Shown: piece after piece, positions 50,984 through 59,595 of the stretch | How the letters are laid out: the number at the start of each line of letters is the position of its first letter | Numbering within the stretch: position 1 is the first letter of the stretch | From: Rhizobiaceae bacterium | GTDB taxonomy: Bacteria; Pseudomonadota; Alphaproteobacteria; Rhizobiales; Rhizobiaceae | Direction: 5' to 3' | Assembly: GCA_017643025.1 (NCBI GenBank) | Contig: JAEPOG010000003.1 | Span: 372,001-436,000 of the forward strand | DNA length: 64,000 nt | Program-made: the position numbers and the translations under genes | The notes under the pieces: model-generated | Told to the model about the DNA's origin: nothing | Database searches by the model: none | What the model saw: the letters and a program-made list of their open reading frames with translations, nothing else

Positions 50984-52020
50984 GCGCCTCCGCCCGGCAT
51001 GGCCGGTCTTGTGCCACGATCGGCCTGCGTCGTGCCCGATCTGCGCCATGTCGCTGGCGGCACGCCGAAGCGACGCGTGAAGGCACGGTTGAAGGCGGCC
51101 TCGGTGCCGTAGCCCATTTCGAGCGCGATTTCCGCCAGCGACTTTCCGGGCCGGCTGAGTTCGACCGTTGCCAGGTAAAGCCTCCAGTCGCGCAGATAGC
51201 GCATCGGCGGGACGCGCAGGACCGTGGTGAAGCGCTCCGTGAGCGCGCTGCGCGACATGCCGGCTTCGCGCGCCAGCAATGCGACGTCCCAGTCTTTGTT
51301 CGGTTCCGTGTGGAGCAGGGCGAGGCATCGCGCCAGCGCCGGATCGTGAATTGCAGCCAGCCAGCCGCTTTCGGGAACCTCATCGCGGAGGAACTGGCGG
51401 CGCAGCACCTCGATGAACGTGACTTCGGTCAGCCGTTCCAGCACGGACGACCCGCCGCGGCGAGGCGAATCCACTTCGGCCACGATCTGGCGCACGGTCG
51501 CGCTCAGCCAGTCGTCCTCGCCGGCGGCAGCCGTACTAACATGCAGGAATTTCGGCAAGGTGTCCTTGAACGGGGCAAAGTTCATCGCCTCGCACTGGAC
51601 ATAGCCGCAGAGGATGCGCACCCGCCGCTCCTCCTCGCCGTAGACGAGGACGGGAACTTCAGGCCAAGGTTTCGGCGGCAGGTCGTTGCCCGGATCGATG
51701 AGCCTGCCGCCGGGCGCGCCGCTTCCGATCACGTGCGGCGTCCCGAACGGAAACGCGGCTATGTCGCCTGCCTCCAGCGCCGTTCGCTCGCCTTCGAACT
51801 CCAGCCAACACGAGCCTGAGGCGACGATGTGGAAGCCCATGGCGTCGGCGGGCCGGTAGGGCGCGGGCGTGGCGTCGGTCGTCCAGTCGCCGCTCGGCAT
51901 GAAGCAGTACTGCATGTTGCCGGTGATGCGGATGTGCCTCAGCGCTTCCGACAGAAGATCGCCGAGCGGGACAGGAGTGCGGGCTGGATTTTCGATCAAA
52001 TCTTCCGGTGTCCGGGCCAA
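50980..52020 (-). CDS. AraC-family regulator with cupin sensor domain
   Basis: The protein is about 346 residues. The N-terminal cupin-like ligand domain ([33 protein letters not shown]) is followed by a C-terminal AraC double helix-turn-helix ([40 protein letters not shown]). The start is uncertain: the TTG at 52020 leaves room for a promoter, whereas a GTG at 52071 would crowd the divergent DsrE gene. It likely controls an adjacent gene or one elsewhere in the genome; the ligand is unknown. Confidence 0.85.
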   Translation of the reverse strand: MARTPEDLIENPARTPVPLGDLLSEALRHIRITGNMQYCFMPSGDWTTDATPAPYRPADAMGFHIVASGSCWLEFEGERTALEAGDIAAFPFGTPHVIGSGAPGGRLIDPGNDLPPKPWPEVPVLVYGEEERRVRILCGYVQCEAMNFAPFKDTLPKFLHVSTAAAGEDDWLSATVRQIVAEVDSPRRGGSSVLERLTEVTFIEVLRRQFLRDEVPESGWLAAIHDPALARCLALLHTEPNKDWDVALLAREAGMSRSALTERFTTVLRVPPMRYLRDWRLYLATVELSRPGKSLAEIALEMGYGTEAAFNRAFTRRFGVPPATWRRSGTTQADRGTRPAMPGGGA

Positions 52021-52082
52021 AGACTTTGATGCCGCTATCCACCACAACGGCCGGGTCAAAGCCAATACCACGGAGGTTATCC

Positions 52083-52451
52083 ATGGCCGATGTCACCGAC
52101 AAGCTCGTCGTTCTGGTTACGAAAGGGATCGACTCGGAACTTTCGTCCGTCGCCTTTACGATCGCCAATGGCGGCATTTCCGCCGGGCTGAAAGTCTATG
52201 TTTTCCTGACCAGCACGGCGATCGATCTGGTTCGCAAGCGCGGACACGACATGACACATGTGCCGCCGCTGGAGCCACTTGCAAAGCTGATTCAGGATTT
52301 CATGGCGCGCGGCGGGGTGATCTGGGCGTGTCCGCCCTGCGTCAAGTCGCGCGGCTACGAACAGGCAGACCTGATCGATGGCGTTACGATCGCTGGCGCG
52401 AGCGTCATGCATGCAGAAATCAAGGCTGGAGCGGCGACCCTGTCGTTCTGA
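52083..52451 (+). CDS. DsrE-family protein
   Basis: The 122-residue protein has the DsrE fold (LVVLVTKGIDSELSSVAFTI, ISAGLKVYVFLTSTAI) and CPPC at about residue 83. DsrE proteins handle sulfur on a reactive Cys or act in tRNA thiolation relays. Here the two Cys are retained, so a sulfur role is possible but unproven. A CGGAGG site lies before the ATG. It is divergent from the AraC gene. Confidence 0.85.
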   Translation: MADVTDKLVVLVTKGIDSELSSVAFTIANGGISAGLKVYVFLTSTAIDLVRKRGHDMTHVPPLEPLAKLIQDFMARGGVIWACPPCVKSRGYEQADLIDGVTIAGASVMHAEIKAGAATLSF

Positions 52452-52523
52452 CGAATTTGACTTCTGGATTGTGATACCGGCGATTATCCTCTGCCCCGCC
52501 CGGCGTTCGGGCGGGGAGGGACA

Positions 52524-53156
52524 GTGAATCCGATCGAATTTTTCGACTATGCCGGCATCGCCGTCTTTGCGGCGACCGGCGCGCTTGCCGCTTCGCGCAA
52601 GCAGCTCGACATCGTGTCGTTTCTCTTTCTCGGCGGCGTGACGGCCATCGGCGGCGGCACGCTACGCGACCTCATCCTCGACGCGCCGGTGTTCTGGGTC
52701 GAGGAGCACAACTACCTGATCGTCGCCGGCGCGGTTGCGGTGATCGTCTACTTCACCGCGCATCTCATCGAGTCGCGCTACAAGCTTCTATTGTGGTTCG
52801 ACGCGCTGGGGCTCGCCGCCTACAGCGTCTATGGCGCCTGGAAGGGCTACGAGCTCACCGGCTCGCCGCTGGTGGCGATCGTGATGGGCACGCTGACGGC
52901 GACCTTCGGCGGCATTTTGCGAGACTTGCTGGCGGGCGAGCCCTCGGTGCTCTTGAGGCCCGAAATCTACGTTTCGGCCTCGCTCACAGGGGCAGTTGTC
53001 TACACGTTGACGGCGGCCTTCGGCGTCGAGCTTTTCCTGTGCGCCTCGCTGGGATTTGCATCGTCGCTGGCGCTGCGCGGCGGAGCGCTGCGCTTCGGCT
53101 GGTCGATCCCTCCCTACCGCAGCAGGCCGGGGCGCAATCCCGAGGACATTCCCTGA
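52524..53156 (+). CDS. TRIC-family cation channel (UPF0126)
   Basis: The 210-residue membrane protein has seven predicted helices. It carries the duplicated signatures GGVTAIGGGTLRDLIL and GTLTATFGGILRDLL that mark the kinked pore helices of prokaryotic TRIC channels. It should conduct monovalent cations. The start is a GTG at 52524 with GGGAGGG five bases upstream. Confidence 0.9.
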   Translation: MNPIEFFDYAGIAVFAATGALAASRKQLDIVSFLFLGGVTAIGGGTLRDLILDAPVFWVEEHNYLIVAGAVAVIVYFTAHLIESRYKLLLWFDALGLAAYSVYGAWKGYELTGSPLVAIVMGTLTATFGGILRDLLAGEPSVLLRPEIYVSASLTGAVVYTLTAAFGVELFLCASLGFASSLALRGGALRFGWSIPPYRSRPGRNPEDIP

Positions 53157-53162
53157 AGACGG

Positions 53163-54164
53163 TCAGGCAGCCTTGAGCAAGCCGCGCTGCTGTGCTTCCT
53201 GCGACAGGCTCTGGCGCGGCCGAGGCCCGATCTGCTGGATGACGAGGCCGGCGGCCAGCGAACCCAGCTTGCCGCAATCGGCGAGGCCGTGCCCCTGCGT
53301 GTAGCCGTGGAGAAACCCGGCGGCGTAAAGGTCGCCGGCGCCCGTCGTGTCGACGAGTTCTTCGATCTCGATGGCGTCGACAACAGCGCGCTCCTCGCCG
53401 CGCACGACGACCGAGCCTTTCTCCGAGCGGGTGATAGCGGCAAGCTTGCAGTCCTGCGCAATCAGCTTCAGCGCCTCGTCGAATGACGAGGTCTGGTAGA
53501 GCGAGATCAACTCGCTTTCATTGGCGAAGACGATGTCGACAGTGCCCGATTTCATGAGCTCCAGGAACTCGCTGCGGTAGCGGTCGACGCAGAACGGGTC
53601 CGACAGAGTCATCGCCACCTCGTTGCCGGCACGATGCGCCTGATGGGCGGTCATGCGGATCGCCTCCTTTGCGAGCGGCGGATCCCACAGATAACCCTCG
53701 AAGTAGACGACCGAAGAATTCGACGCCTTCTCTGCCTCGACATCCTCGGGACCAAGCTCGACGCAAGCGCCGAGATAGGTGTTCATCGAGCGCTCGCCGT
53801 CGGGCGTGACGAAGATCATGGAGCGCGCCGTCGGCGGATGGCCCTGAAGCGGCTTCGTATCGAAGGCGACGCCTTGGGCGCGGATATCGTGCGTGTAGAT
53901 GTGGCCAAGATGGTCGTTTGAGACCTTGCCGAAATAGGCTGCCCGACCGCCGAAGCTGGCGATGCCCGCTGCCGTGTTGCCCGCGCTGCCGCCAGACGCT
54001 TCGATGGCCGGCCCCATATGGCTGTAGAGCAGTTCCGCGCGCTCGGCGTCGATGAGGTTCATCGCCCCCTTGATGATGCCGTGGTCGGTGAGGAATTTCT
54101 CGTCGCAGCGCGCAATGATGTCGACGATCGCGTTGCCGATGCACAGCACATCATACTTGCTCAT
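53163..54164 (-). CDS. Adenosine kinase (PfkB family)
   Basis: The 333-residue PfkB sugar kinase begins KYDVLCIGNAIVDIIARCDE and has GGSAGNTAAGIASFGG and the anion-hole/catalytic-base motif DTTGAGDLYAAGFLHG. This subgroup is annotated as adenosine kinase and converts adenosine to AMP. The ATG at 54164 is the family start. It is convergent with the TRIC gene and divergent from the CysZ-like gene. Confidence 0.9.
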   Translation of the reverse strand: MSKYDVLCIGNAIVDIIARCDEKFLTDHGIIKGAMNLIDAERAELLYSHMGPAIEASGGSAGNTAAGIASFGGRAAYFGKVSNDHLGHIYTHDIRAQGVAFDTKPLQGHPPTARSMIFVTPDGERSMNTYLGACVELGPEDVEAEKASNSSVVYFEGYLWDPPLAKEAIRMTAHQAHRAGNEVAMTLSDPFCVDRYRSEFLELMKSGTVDIVFANESELISLYQTSSFDEALKLIAQDCKLAAITRSEKGSVVVRGEERAVVDAIEIEELVDTTGAGDLYAAGFLHGYTQGHGLADCGKLGSLAAGLVIQQIGPRPRQSLSQEAQQRGLLKAA

Positions 54165-54300
54165 GCCTACTCTCTCGGTTGGGACGAAGGGAGGATTCCA
54201 AGCGGGTTTAGACCATGGCGCAGCCAATGCAAGCCCGCCTGCAGGCATTGCGCCCCGGCGTGGCGGCACCTATTTGCCGCTGAAACACGGGAAGGCCGGC

Positions 54301-55026
54301 ATGATCCTTCAATCCGCGCGCGCCGCATTCGGGCGTCTGTTCTCGCCCGAATTTCGCGGCGTCTTCTTCAAGTCGCTCGGGCTGACGCTGCTGCTGCTCG
54401 CGCTGGCCTGGCTCGGCCTGCGCGGTGTGCTGACCGGCTTCGTGTTCCCCTGGATCGACACCTTCCTCCCCACGCTGCCCGACTGGACGAGCTGGTTCAG
54501 CGTGATTGCCGGTATCGCCGCCTCGCTCGGCATCGCCGTCGGGCTGGCGTTCCTGATCGCGCCGGTGACGGCGCTGGTCGCCGGCTTCTTTCTTGACGAT
54601 GTCGCCGAACTCGTCGAACGCGAGGATTATCCAGGCGATCCCCCCGGCCGTCCGGTGCCGCTGGCACAGGGCTTGCTGCTTTCGCTGAAGTTTCTCGGCG
54701 TCGTCGTGCTGGCCAATATGGCCGCCCTCCTGCTGTTACTCGTGCCGGGCATCAACATAGCCGCGTTCTTCGTCGTGAACGGATATCTGCTCGGGCGCGA
54801 GTTCTTCGAATTCGCGGCGATGCGTTTCCGCACCGAGGCCGACGCCAAGGCTCTGCGCCGCCGCAATTCCGGAACGGTTTTCTTCGCCGGGCTGTTGATC
54901 GCAGCCTTCCTGGCTGTGCCGCTTCTCAACCTGCTGACGCCGCTCTTTGCCGCCGCGATGATGGTGCATCTGCACAAGCTGGTTTCGGCGCGCACGCCGG
55001 CGGCAACCGCAAGCGCACACACCTAG
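54301..55026 (+). CDS. EI24/CysZ-family membrane protein
   Basis: The 241-residue membrane protein has four to six long hydrophobic segments and the CysZ/EI24 pattern (FLIAPVTALVAGFFLDDVAE, VPGINIAAFFVVNGYLLGRE). CysZ proteins pass sulfate into the cell for cysteine synthesis; whether this homologue does so is inferred. The ATG at 54301 begins the conserved sequence. Confidence 0.85.
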   Translation: MILQSARAAFGRLFSPEFRGVFFKSLGLTLLLLALAWLGLRGVLTGFVFPWIDTFLPTLPDWTSWFSVIAGIAASLGIAVGLAFLIAPVTALVAGFFLDDVAELVEREDYPGDPPGRPVPLAQGLLLSLKFLGVVVLANMAALLLLLVPGINIAAFFVVNGYLLGREFFEFAAMRFRTEADAKALRRRNSGTVFFAGLLIAAFLAVPLLNLLTPLFAAAMMVHLHKLVSARTPAATASAHT

Positions 55027-55071
55027 ATCCGGAACTGGAGGCGGCCATTTAGGGCCTGGAGGGACATAATC

Positions 55072-55521
55072 ATGACCGATCTTCTGCTCGCCATACTGCA
55101 TCACCTTCTGGTGTTCGGGCTCGCCGGCATCCTTTTTGCAGAGTTCGCGCTGCTAAAGCCGGGCCTCGGCGGACGCAACCTTTCGCTGCTTGGACGCCTC
55201 GACGGCGCCTATGGCGGATTGTCGATGGCCATCATCATCGTCGGCGTCTGCCGCGTGATCTTCGGGCTCAAGGGCTGGGAGTACTACGTCGGCAACCACG
55301 CCTTCTGGGGCAAGATGGCGGCGTTTCTGGTCGTCGGCCTGCTGTCGATCCCGCCGACGCTTCGCATCATCAAATGGCGGCGCGCGGCGGCTTCGTCGAC
55401 CGACTATGCGGTGCCCGATAGCGAGATTGCTTCGATGCGGCGTTACGTGCACGGCGAAATGGCGTTCTTCGCGCTCATCCTCGTCTTCGCCGCCATGATG
55501 GCGCGCGGCTACGGCGCCTAG
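55072..55521 (+). CDS. DUF2214 membrane protein
   Basis: The 149-residue protein has four membrane helices and matches the DUF2214 family (LHHLLVFGLAGILFAEFALL). Function unknown. A GGAGGG site is present 10 bases before the ATG at 55072. It overlaps the convergent nth gene by 4 bases. Confidence 0.8.
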   Translation: MTDLLLAILHHLLVFGLAGILFAEFALLKPGLGGRNLSLLGRLDGAYGGLSMAIIIVGVCRVIFGLKGWEYYVGNHAFWGKMAAFLVVGLLSIPPTLRIIKWRRAAASSTDYAVPDSEIASMRRYVHGEMAFFALILVFAAMMARGYGA

Positions 55522-56270
55522 AGAGCAACCAGCGGCGCTGGCTCGCTTGCAGTCTTTTCGGGATATTTGCAGATGTCTGCGATGACGCAGGCCTCGCAGT
55601 CAGGTTTGCGGGCCTTGCAGACATAGCGGCCGTGCAGGATCAGCCAGTGGTGCGCGTGGCGGAGATAATGCTCCGGAATGACGCGCACGAGCGTTGCTTC
55701 CACCTGATCCGGTGTCTTGCCCGGCGCCAGCCCGATGCGATTGCCGATGCGGAAAACATGCGTGTCGACGGCCATGGTCGGCTGCCCGAAGGCCATGTTG
55801 AGCACGACATTGGCCGTCTTGCGCCCGACGCCGGGCAGGCTCGTCAGCGCGTCGCGGTCGGCCGGCACCACACCGCCATGCTCCTCCACCAGCGCCTTTG
55901 ACAACGCGATCACGTTTTTCGCCTTGTTGCGCCACAGCCCGATGGTGCGGATGCACTGGCCGACCTTCTCTTCGCCGAGCGCCAGCATGGCCTGCGGCGT
56001 GTCGGCGGCCGTGAAAAGTGCCGGCGTTGCCTTGTTGACCCCGGCATCGGTCGCCTGCGCCGAGAGCACGACCGCGACCAGAAGCGTAAACGGGTTGGTG
56101 TGGGCCAATTCGCCTTCAGGTTCGGGGCGCTGTACCGCGAAGCGGCGGAACATCTCCTCGATTTCGACCGGGCTATATTTGGTCTTCGGCCTTCGAACTG
56201 GACTTCGCCTTGTGGTGCCCCGCTTCCGCGGAGCCCGCACTGCGTCCTTTTTGCTCTTGGGCTTTGTCAT
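55518..56270 (-). CDS. nth: Endonuclease III
   Basis: The 250-residue DNA glycosylase/AP lyase has the helix-hairpin-helix LPGVGRKTANVVLNMAFG, with the catalytic Lys, followed by the catalytic Asp in MAVDTHVFRIGNR. The 4Fe-4S ligands are in CKARKPDCEACVIADIC. It removes oxidised pyrimidines. A basic N-terminal extension of about 35 residues precedes the conserved core. The ATG at 56270 leaves only 20 bases to the divergent DUF2244 start, so a downstream start is possible. Confidence 0.95.
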   Translation of the reverse strand: MTKPKSKKDAVRAPRKRGTTRRSPVRRPKTKYSPVEIEEMFRRFAVQRPEPEGELAHTNPFTLLVAVVLSAQATDAGVNKATPALFTAADTPQAMLALGEEKVGQCIRTIGLWRNKAKNVIALSKALVEEHGGVVPADRDALTSLPGVGRKTANVVLNMAFGQPTMAVDTHVFRIGNRIGLAPGKTPDQVEATLVRVIPEHYLRHAHHWLILHGRYVCKARKPDCEACVIADICKYPEKTASEPAPLVAL

Positions 56271-56290
56271 GCGTCCTCTATAGTTTGGCC

Positions 56291-56776
56291 ATGGCCGCAA
56301 GTCATGCCGCAGACGAAACCCTGTTCAGGGCCCTGCTGACGCCGCACCGCTCGCTCGGCAGGAAGGGGTTTGCCGTGTTGATGGCGGTGCTGATCGCGAT
56401 CTGGATCGGCGTTGGTTTCGCCTTCCTGTCGCTCGGTGCATGGCCGGTCTTTGGCTTCTTCGGGCTGGATGTTCTGGCCATCTACCTGGCCTTCCGTTGG
56501 AACTATCGCTCGGCCCGTGCCCGCGAGGAGATCACGGTGTCGCGGACCCGCCTTGATATCCGCAAGGTTGCGCCGTCAGGCCGGGCGGAAGCCCACAGCT
56601 TCAATCCTTTCTGGACGCGCTTCGCCGTCCGCCGGCATGAGTTCATCGGCATCACCGGAATGGCAGTGGAAGGCGAGGGGCGCCAGGTTTCGATCGGCGG
56701 CTTCCTCAACCCCGACGACCGCGAAAGCTTTGCGAGCGCCTTCGGTCGGGCGCTGGCGACGGCCAAGGCTGGTTAG
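56291..56776 (+). CDS. DUF2244 integral membrane protein
   Basis: The 161-residue protein has two membrane helices at about 28-70 and the DUF2244 pattern (LTPHRSLGRKGF, EEITVSRTRLDIRKV). Function unknown; the soluble C-terminal half probably faces the cytoplasm. It is divergent from nth and followed by the Ada-like gene. Confidence 0.85.
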   Translation: MAASHAADETLFRALLTPHRSLGRKGFAVLMAVLIAIWIGVGFAFLSLGAWPVFGFFGLDVLAIYLAFRWNYRSARAREEITVSRTRLDIRKVAPSGRAEAHSFNPFWTRFAVRRHEFIGITGMAVEGEGRQVSIGGFLNPDDRESFASAFGRALATAKAG

Positions 56777-56836
56777 TCATGAAACGGGTGGCGAGTGCCC
56801 CTTGCGCACGCGATATTGCGGGCAAGGAGACCGACC

Positions 56837-57721
56837 ATGAACGCAATGACCGCAGTCCTTGAGAAAGACGTCACGCCGACCGGCGTCGATTACGAGATCG
56901 TCCGCCGCGTGATCGAGAAGATCAGCCTGGATTATCGCGACCAGCCATCGCTGGAGGCGCTGGCGGACGACGTGGGAGAAACGCCGACTAGCCTCCAGAA
57001 ACTGTTCACGCGCTGGGCCGGCCTGTCGCCCAAGACGTTTCTTCAAGCCGTGACGCTGGACCATGCGCGCCGGTTGCTCGACGACGGCATGCCGCTGCTC
57101 GACGCATCCTATGAACTCGGCATGTCCGGCCCGGGCCGGCTGCACGACCTGTTCGTCACGCACGAGGCCATGTCGCCCGGCGACTACAAGCAGCGCGGGG
57201 CCGGGCTGGTTATCCGCTACGGCTGGCACATCTCGCCCTTCGGCCTGGCGCTGGTGATGGTCACGGACCGGGGTCTAGCCGGCCTCGCTTTCGCCGATGC
57301 CGGCGGCGAGCGCGTGGCGCTGGACGATATGCGCGGCCGCTGGCCCAACGCGGACTATGTCGAGGATATGGGCGCGACCCAGCCATATGCCGCCCGCATT
57401 TTCGACCCGACCCGCTGGCGGCCCGAAGAACCGCTGCGCGTCGTGCTGATCGGCACGGATTTTCAGGTCCGCGTCTGGGACGCGCTGCTGCGTATCCCGA
57501 TGGGCAAGGCGCGCTCCTATTCCTCGATTGCAGAAGGCATCGGCGCGCCGCGCGCCAGCCGCGCTGTGGGTGCGGCCGTCGGCGCCAACCCGATCTCCTT
57601 CGTGGTGCCTTGCCACCGCGCGCTGGGCAAATCCGGAGCGCTGACCGGCTATCATTGGGGCCTGACCCGCAAGAGAGCAATTCTGGGCTGGGAAGCCGGG
57701 CAGCTGGCGGCGTCTGCATAA
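56837..57721 (+). CDS. Ada-like methylated-DNA-[protein]-cysteine S-methyltransferase
   Basis: The 294-residue protein joins an AraC-type helix-turn-helix (about 15-110; TSLQKLFTRWAGLSPKTFLQ) to an O6-methylguanine methyltransferase domain with the acceptor Cys in VVPCHRALG. It lacks the N-terminal zinc domain of E. coli Ada that senses phosphotriesters, so the activation signal must differ. It repairs alkylated guanine and may regulate genes. The ATG at 56837 follows AAGGAGA. Confidence 0.92.
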   Translation: MNAMTAVLEKDVTPTGVDYEIVRRVIEKISLDYRDQPSLEALADDVGETPTSLQKLFTRWAGLSPKTFLQAVTLDHARRLLDDGMPLLDASYELGMSGPGRLHDLFVTHEAMSPGDYKQRGAGLVIRYGWHISPFGLALVMVTDRGLAGLAFADAGGERVALDDMRGRWPNADYVEDMGATQPYAARIFDPTRWRPEEPLRVVLIGTDFQVRVWDALLRIPMGKARSYSSIAEGIGAPRASRAVGAAVGANPISFVVPCHRALGKSGALTGYHWGLTRKRAILGWEAGQLAASA

Positions 57722-57733
57722 TACACTGGCGGC

Positions 57734-57749
57734 TTAACCAGCGCTTAAC
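57734..57749 (+). promoter_or_regulatory. CtrA-type binding site before the pilin-like operon
   Basis: TTAA-CCAGCGC-TTAAC matches the full CtrA consensus (TTAA, seven bases, TTAAC). It lies 55 bases before the first ATG of the operon. Cell-cycle control is inferred. Confidence 0.6.
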
Positions 57750-57758
57750 CATAAAATT

Positions 57759-57795
57759 CCTATGGTTGTATTTGTAAAGACAATGCAACCATAGG
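57759..57795 (+). promoter_or_regulatory. Strong hairpin over the ribosome-binding region of the pilin-like operon
   Basis: The arms CCTATGGTTGTAT (57759-57771) and ATGCAACCATAGG (57783-57795) pair over 13 bases with one G-T wobble around an 11-base loop. The right arm includes the AGG that is the only ribosome-binding candidate for the ATG at 57804. It could be an RNA switch or a protein operator. Confidence 0.5.
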
Positions 57796-57803
57796 TGCAC
57801 CTG

Positions 57804-58268
57804 ATGCGCGCCGGCCTCCTTCTCGTTTCTATTGTTGCCGCTGCCGCGGCAGGGCCGGCCTCTGCGACGACGCAGAACGTCCTGTTCGATGCGACCGTCA
57901 ATCCGGTTTGCACCTTGAGCGTCGACGCCAACGGCACGCTCGCGGCGAGCGTCGATTTGCAGTCATTGAGTTCCAAGCTTGCGGGCGGTTCGGCAGGGAC
58001 CGTCACGCTTTCGACGACCGGCGGCGTCGATCTCAGCGTCGATCCGGTGACGGTCGTGACGGTCCCCGCGGCGGATGTCACCGCGACGACCTGGACGCCC
58101 ACCTATTCCGCTACCGGCACGCATACGATCGGTGAGACCGGCAACACGACCGCGCTCGCCGACGCTGGCACTTCCACGCTGACGGTTCATCTTGTCGGCA
58201 CCAAGGGCGGCTCGAACCGCTTCGCCGCCGGCAATTATCAGGCAACGGTGACGGTGCGATGCGAATAG
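57804..58268 (+). CDS. Pilin-like exported protein A
   Basis: The 154-residue protein has a signal peptide (GLLLVSIVAAAAAGPASA) and a beta-rich Thr/Ser/Gly mature domain. It has one early Cys (NPVCTLSV) and a terminal Cys (YQATVTVRCE), as in small disulfide-closed fimbrial or spore-coat-U-like subunits. It is related by its C-terminus to protein B of the same operon. The ATG at 57804 is preferred; a GTG at 57795 lies in frame. It overlaps the chaperone-like gene by 10 bases. The assigned class is an inference. Confidence 0.65.
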   Translation: MRAGLLLVSIVAAAAAGPASATTQNVLFDATVNPVCTLSVDANGTLAASVDLQSLSSKLAGGSAGTVTLSTTGGVDLSVDPVTVVTVPAADVTATTWTPTYSATGTHTIGETGNTTALADAGTSTLTVHLVGTKGGSNRFAAGNYQATVTVRCE

Positions 58269-58639
58269 CGATGGCATTCCTGCTGGCGGTTGCGGCGGGC
58301 CTTCCGGCTTCCGGCCAGTCGATGAGCCCGATGCGCGGCGAGGTGACGAGTTTCGCCGACGCCTTCGCGGTCAGGGTCTACCCGGCCAATCCCTACGACC
58401 ACCGCATCCGGGTCGAGGTGCGTGTGTACGATCAGGATTTCGCGCCGGTCGCCGCGCAGATCCAGCCGCCGGAGTTCACGCTCGGCGGCCAGGCTTCGCG
58501 CCCGGTTCTCGTTATCGTGCCGTTCGACGGCGCAGTGTCCCGCAAAGTGCGTATCTGTACGGAAAGCGTCCCGTTTCCAGGCCGGCAAACGCAGATAAGG
58601 GCGCAGATATGCGGAAAATTCCTGGCAAGACGCATCTAG
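58259..58639 (+). CDS. Half-size fimbrial chaperone-like protein
   Basis: The 126-residue protein has a signal peptide (MAFLLAVAAGLPASG) and a single immunoglobulin-like domain similar to the N-terminal domain of PapD/CsuC chaperones (RIRVEVRVYDQDF, IQPPEFTLGGQASRPVLV). Normal chaperones have two domains and about 230 residues, so the second is absent without sign of a frameshift. It overlaps the neighbours on both sides (10 and 31 bases). It probably stabilises the pilin-like proteins. Confidence 0.6.
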   Translation: MRIAMAFLLAVAAGLPASGQSMSPMRGEVTSFADAFAVRVYPANPYDHRIRVEVRVYDQDFAPVAAQIQPPEFTLGGQASRPVLVIVPFDGAVSRKVRICTESVPFPGRQTQIRAQICGKFLARRI

Positions 58640-59058
58640 CGGTGCTGGCCGTCATGGTGGGCGTTCAGGCGGGGCAGGCGCTGGCCGGCGACGTCTACAA
58701 TCTGAACCAGACCGGCTTCACGCTGCCCGGCGTGACGCTGCCGCAGGGGCAGGACGAGGTGCGCGCCTCGGACGGCACCACCTGCCGATCTTCGATTTCG
58801 GGCAGTGGCGCCTATCTCGACGTGGGCGTTGTCGGCAATGGCAGCGCTTCAGAAGGCATGTCCACCTACGGCCGTGTCGTCATTCCGCTCGGCCGCCGCC
58901 CGACGCGGCTCGACTGCGCCCGTCTCTATGCGCTCGAGGTCGAGCGCCTCGAAATGGAGATACGGCTTCTCAAGATGGGCATTGCAGGCAACGCGCCGGG
59001 TCAGGACGGCGGCGTCAACTGGGCGCGCGAGGGGTGGTCGGATGGGCGAAACGAATGA
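58609..59058 (+). CDS. Exported protein with C-terminal coiled coil
   Basis: The 149-residue protein has a signal peptide (HLAVLAVMVGVQAGQALA), a Gly/Ser-rich middle with a Cys (GTTCRSSISGSGAYLDVGV) and a helical segment likely to form a coiled coil (LYALEVERLEMEIRLLKMG). The family is not recognised. It overlaps both neighbours (31 and 4 bases), so it must function with the pilin-like proteins; an anchor or assembly role is a guess. Confidence 0.6.
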   Translation: MRKIPGKTHLAVLAVMVGVQAGQALAGDVYNLNQTGFTLPGVTLPQGQDEVRASDGTTCRSSISGSGAYLDVGVVGNGSASEGMSTYGRVVIPLGRRPTRLDCARLYALEVERLEMEIRLLKMGIAGNAPGQDGGVNWAREGWSDGRNE

Positions 59059-59537
59059 CGCGGTCGCCTTTCACGGTAGCGGTGGCGGCCTCGGCCCTTG
59101 TTTCCGCAACCATTCTGGGGGCGATGCCCGCGTCATCGGCGATCATCGGGACGTGCACCATCCTCATCCAGAACAACGGAACGCTGGCGGTCAATCCGGC
59201 GATCGACGTGCTTTCCTCACTGCAGGCAGGCGGTAACGCGGCGCGCGTGACTGTCGAACCGGACTCGCTGGTCTGCTCGATCCTCAACCTGCTCGACTGC
59301 TACCGCCTGTCCGCGCCGCCGCCGGTGGCGTTTGTCACCGCGCCCGCCGGCGGCGGGGATACGGTTTCATTCGCTTCGACCTACCGGATCGATGGTGGGG
59401 CCGCCATCAGCGGCGCGACGACCACCCGGCTGATCAACGATACCTATTCAGTCGATGTCGACCTCACTGCCACGCGCGCGGCAGGCATTTTCCCGACCGG
59501 GAGCTATCAGGCTCAGGTGACCGTGCGGTGCGAGTAG
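59055..59537 (+). CDS. Pilin-like exported protein B
   Basis: The 160-residue protein has a signal peptide (FTVAVAASALVSATILGA, ending ASSA) and a beta-rich mature domain. It has an early Cys (GTCTILIQNNGTLAV) and the same C-terminal signature as protein A (YQAQVTVRCE). Two more Cys (LVCSILNLLDCY) could form an extra disulfide. The ATG at 59055 overlaps the preceding TGA (ATGA). Last gene of the four-gene operon; no usher follows. Confidence 0.65.
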   Translation: MTRSPFTVAVAASALVSATILGAMPASSAIIGTCTILIQNNGTLAVNPAIDVLSSLQAGGNAARVTVEPDSLVCSILNLLDCYRLSAPPPVAFVTAPAGGGDTVSFASTYRIDGGAAISGATTTRLINDTYSVDVDLTATRAAGIFPTGSYQAQVTVRCE

Positions 59538-59595
59538 CAGATGGCTGGCCAAGCCGCGCAGCCGTTGCGTAGAGTGCGGCCCGAAAGGCCAGTCC

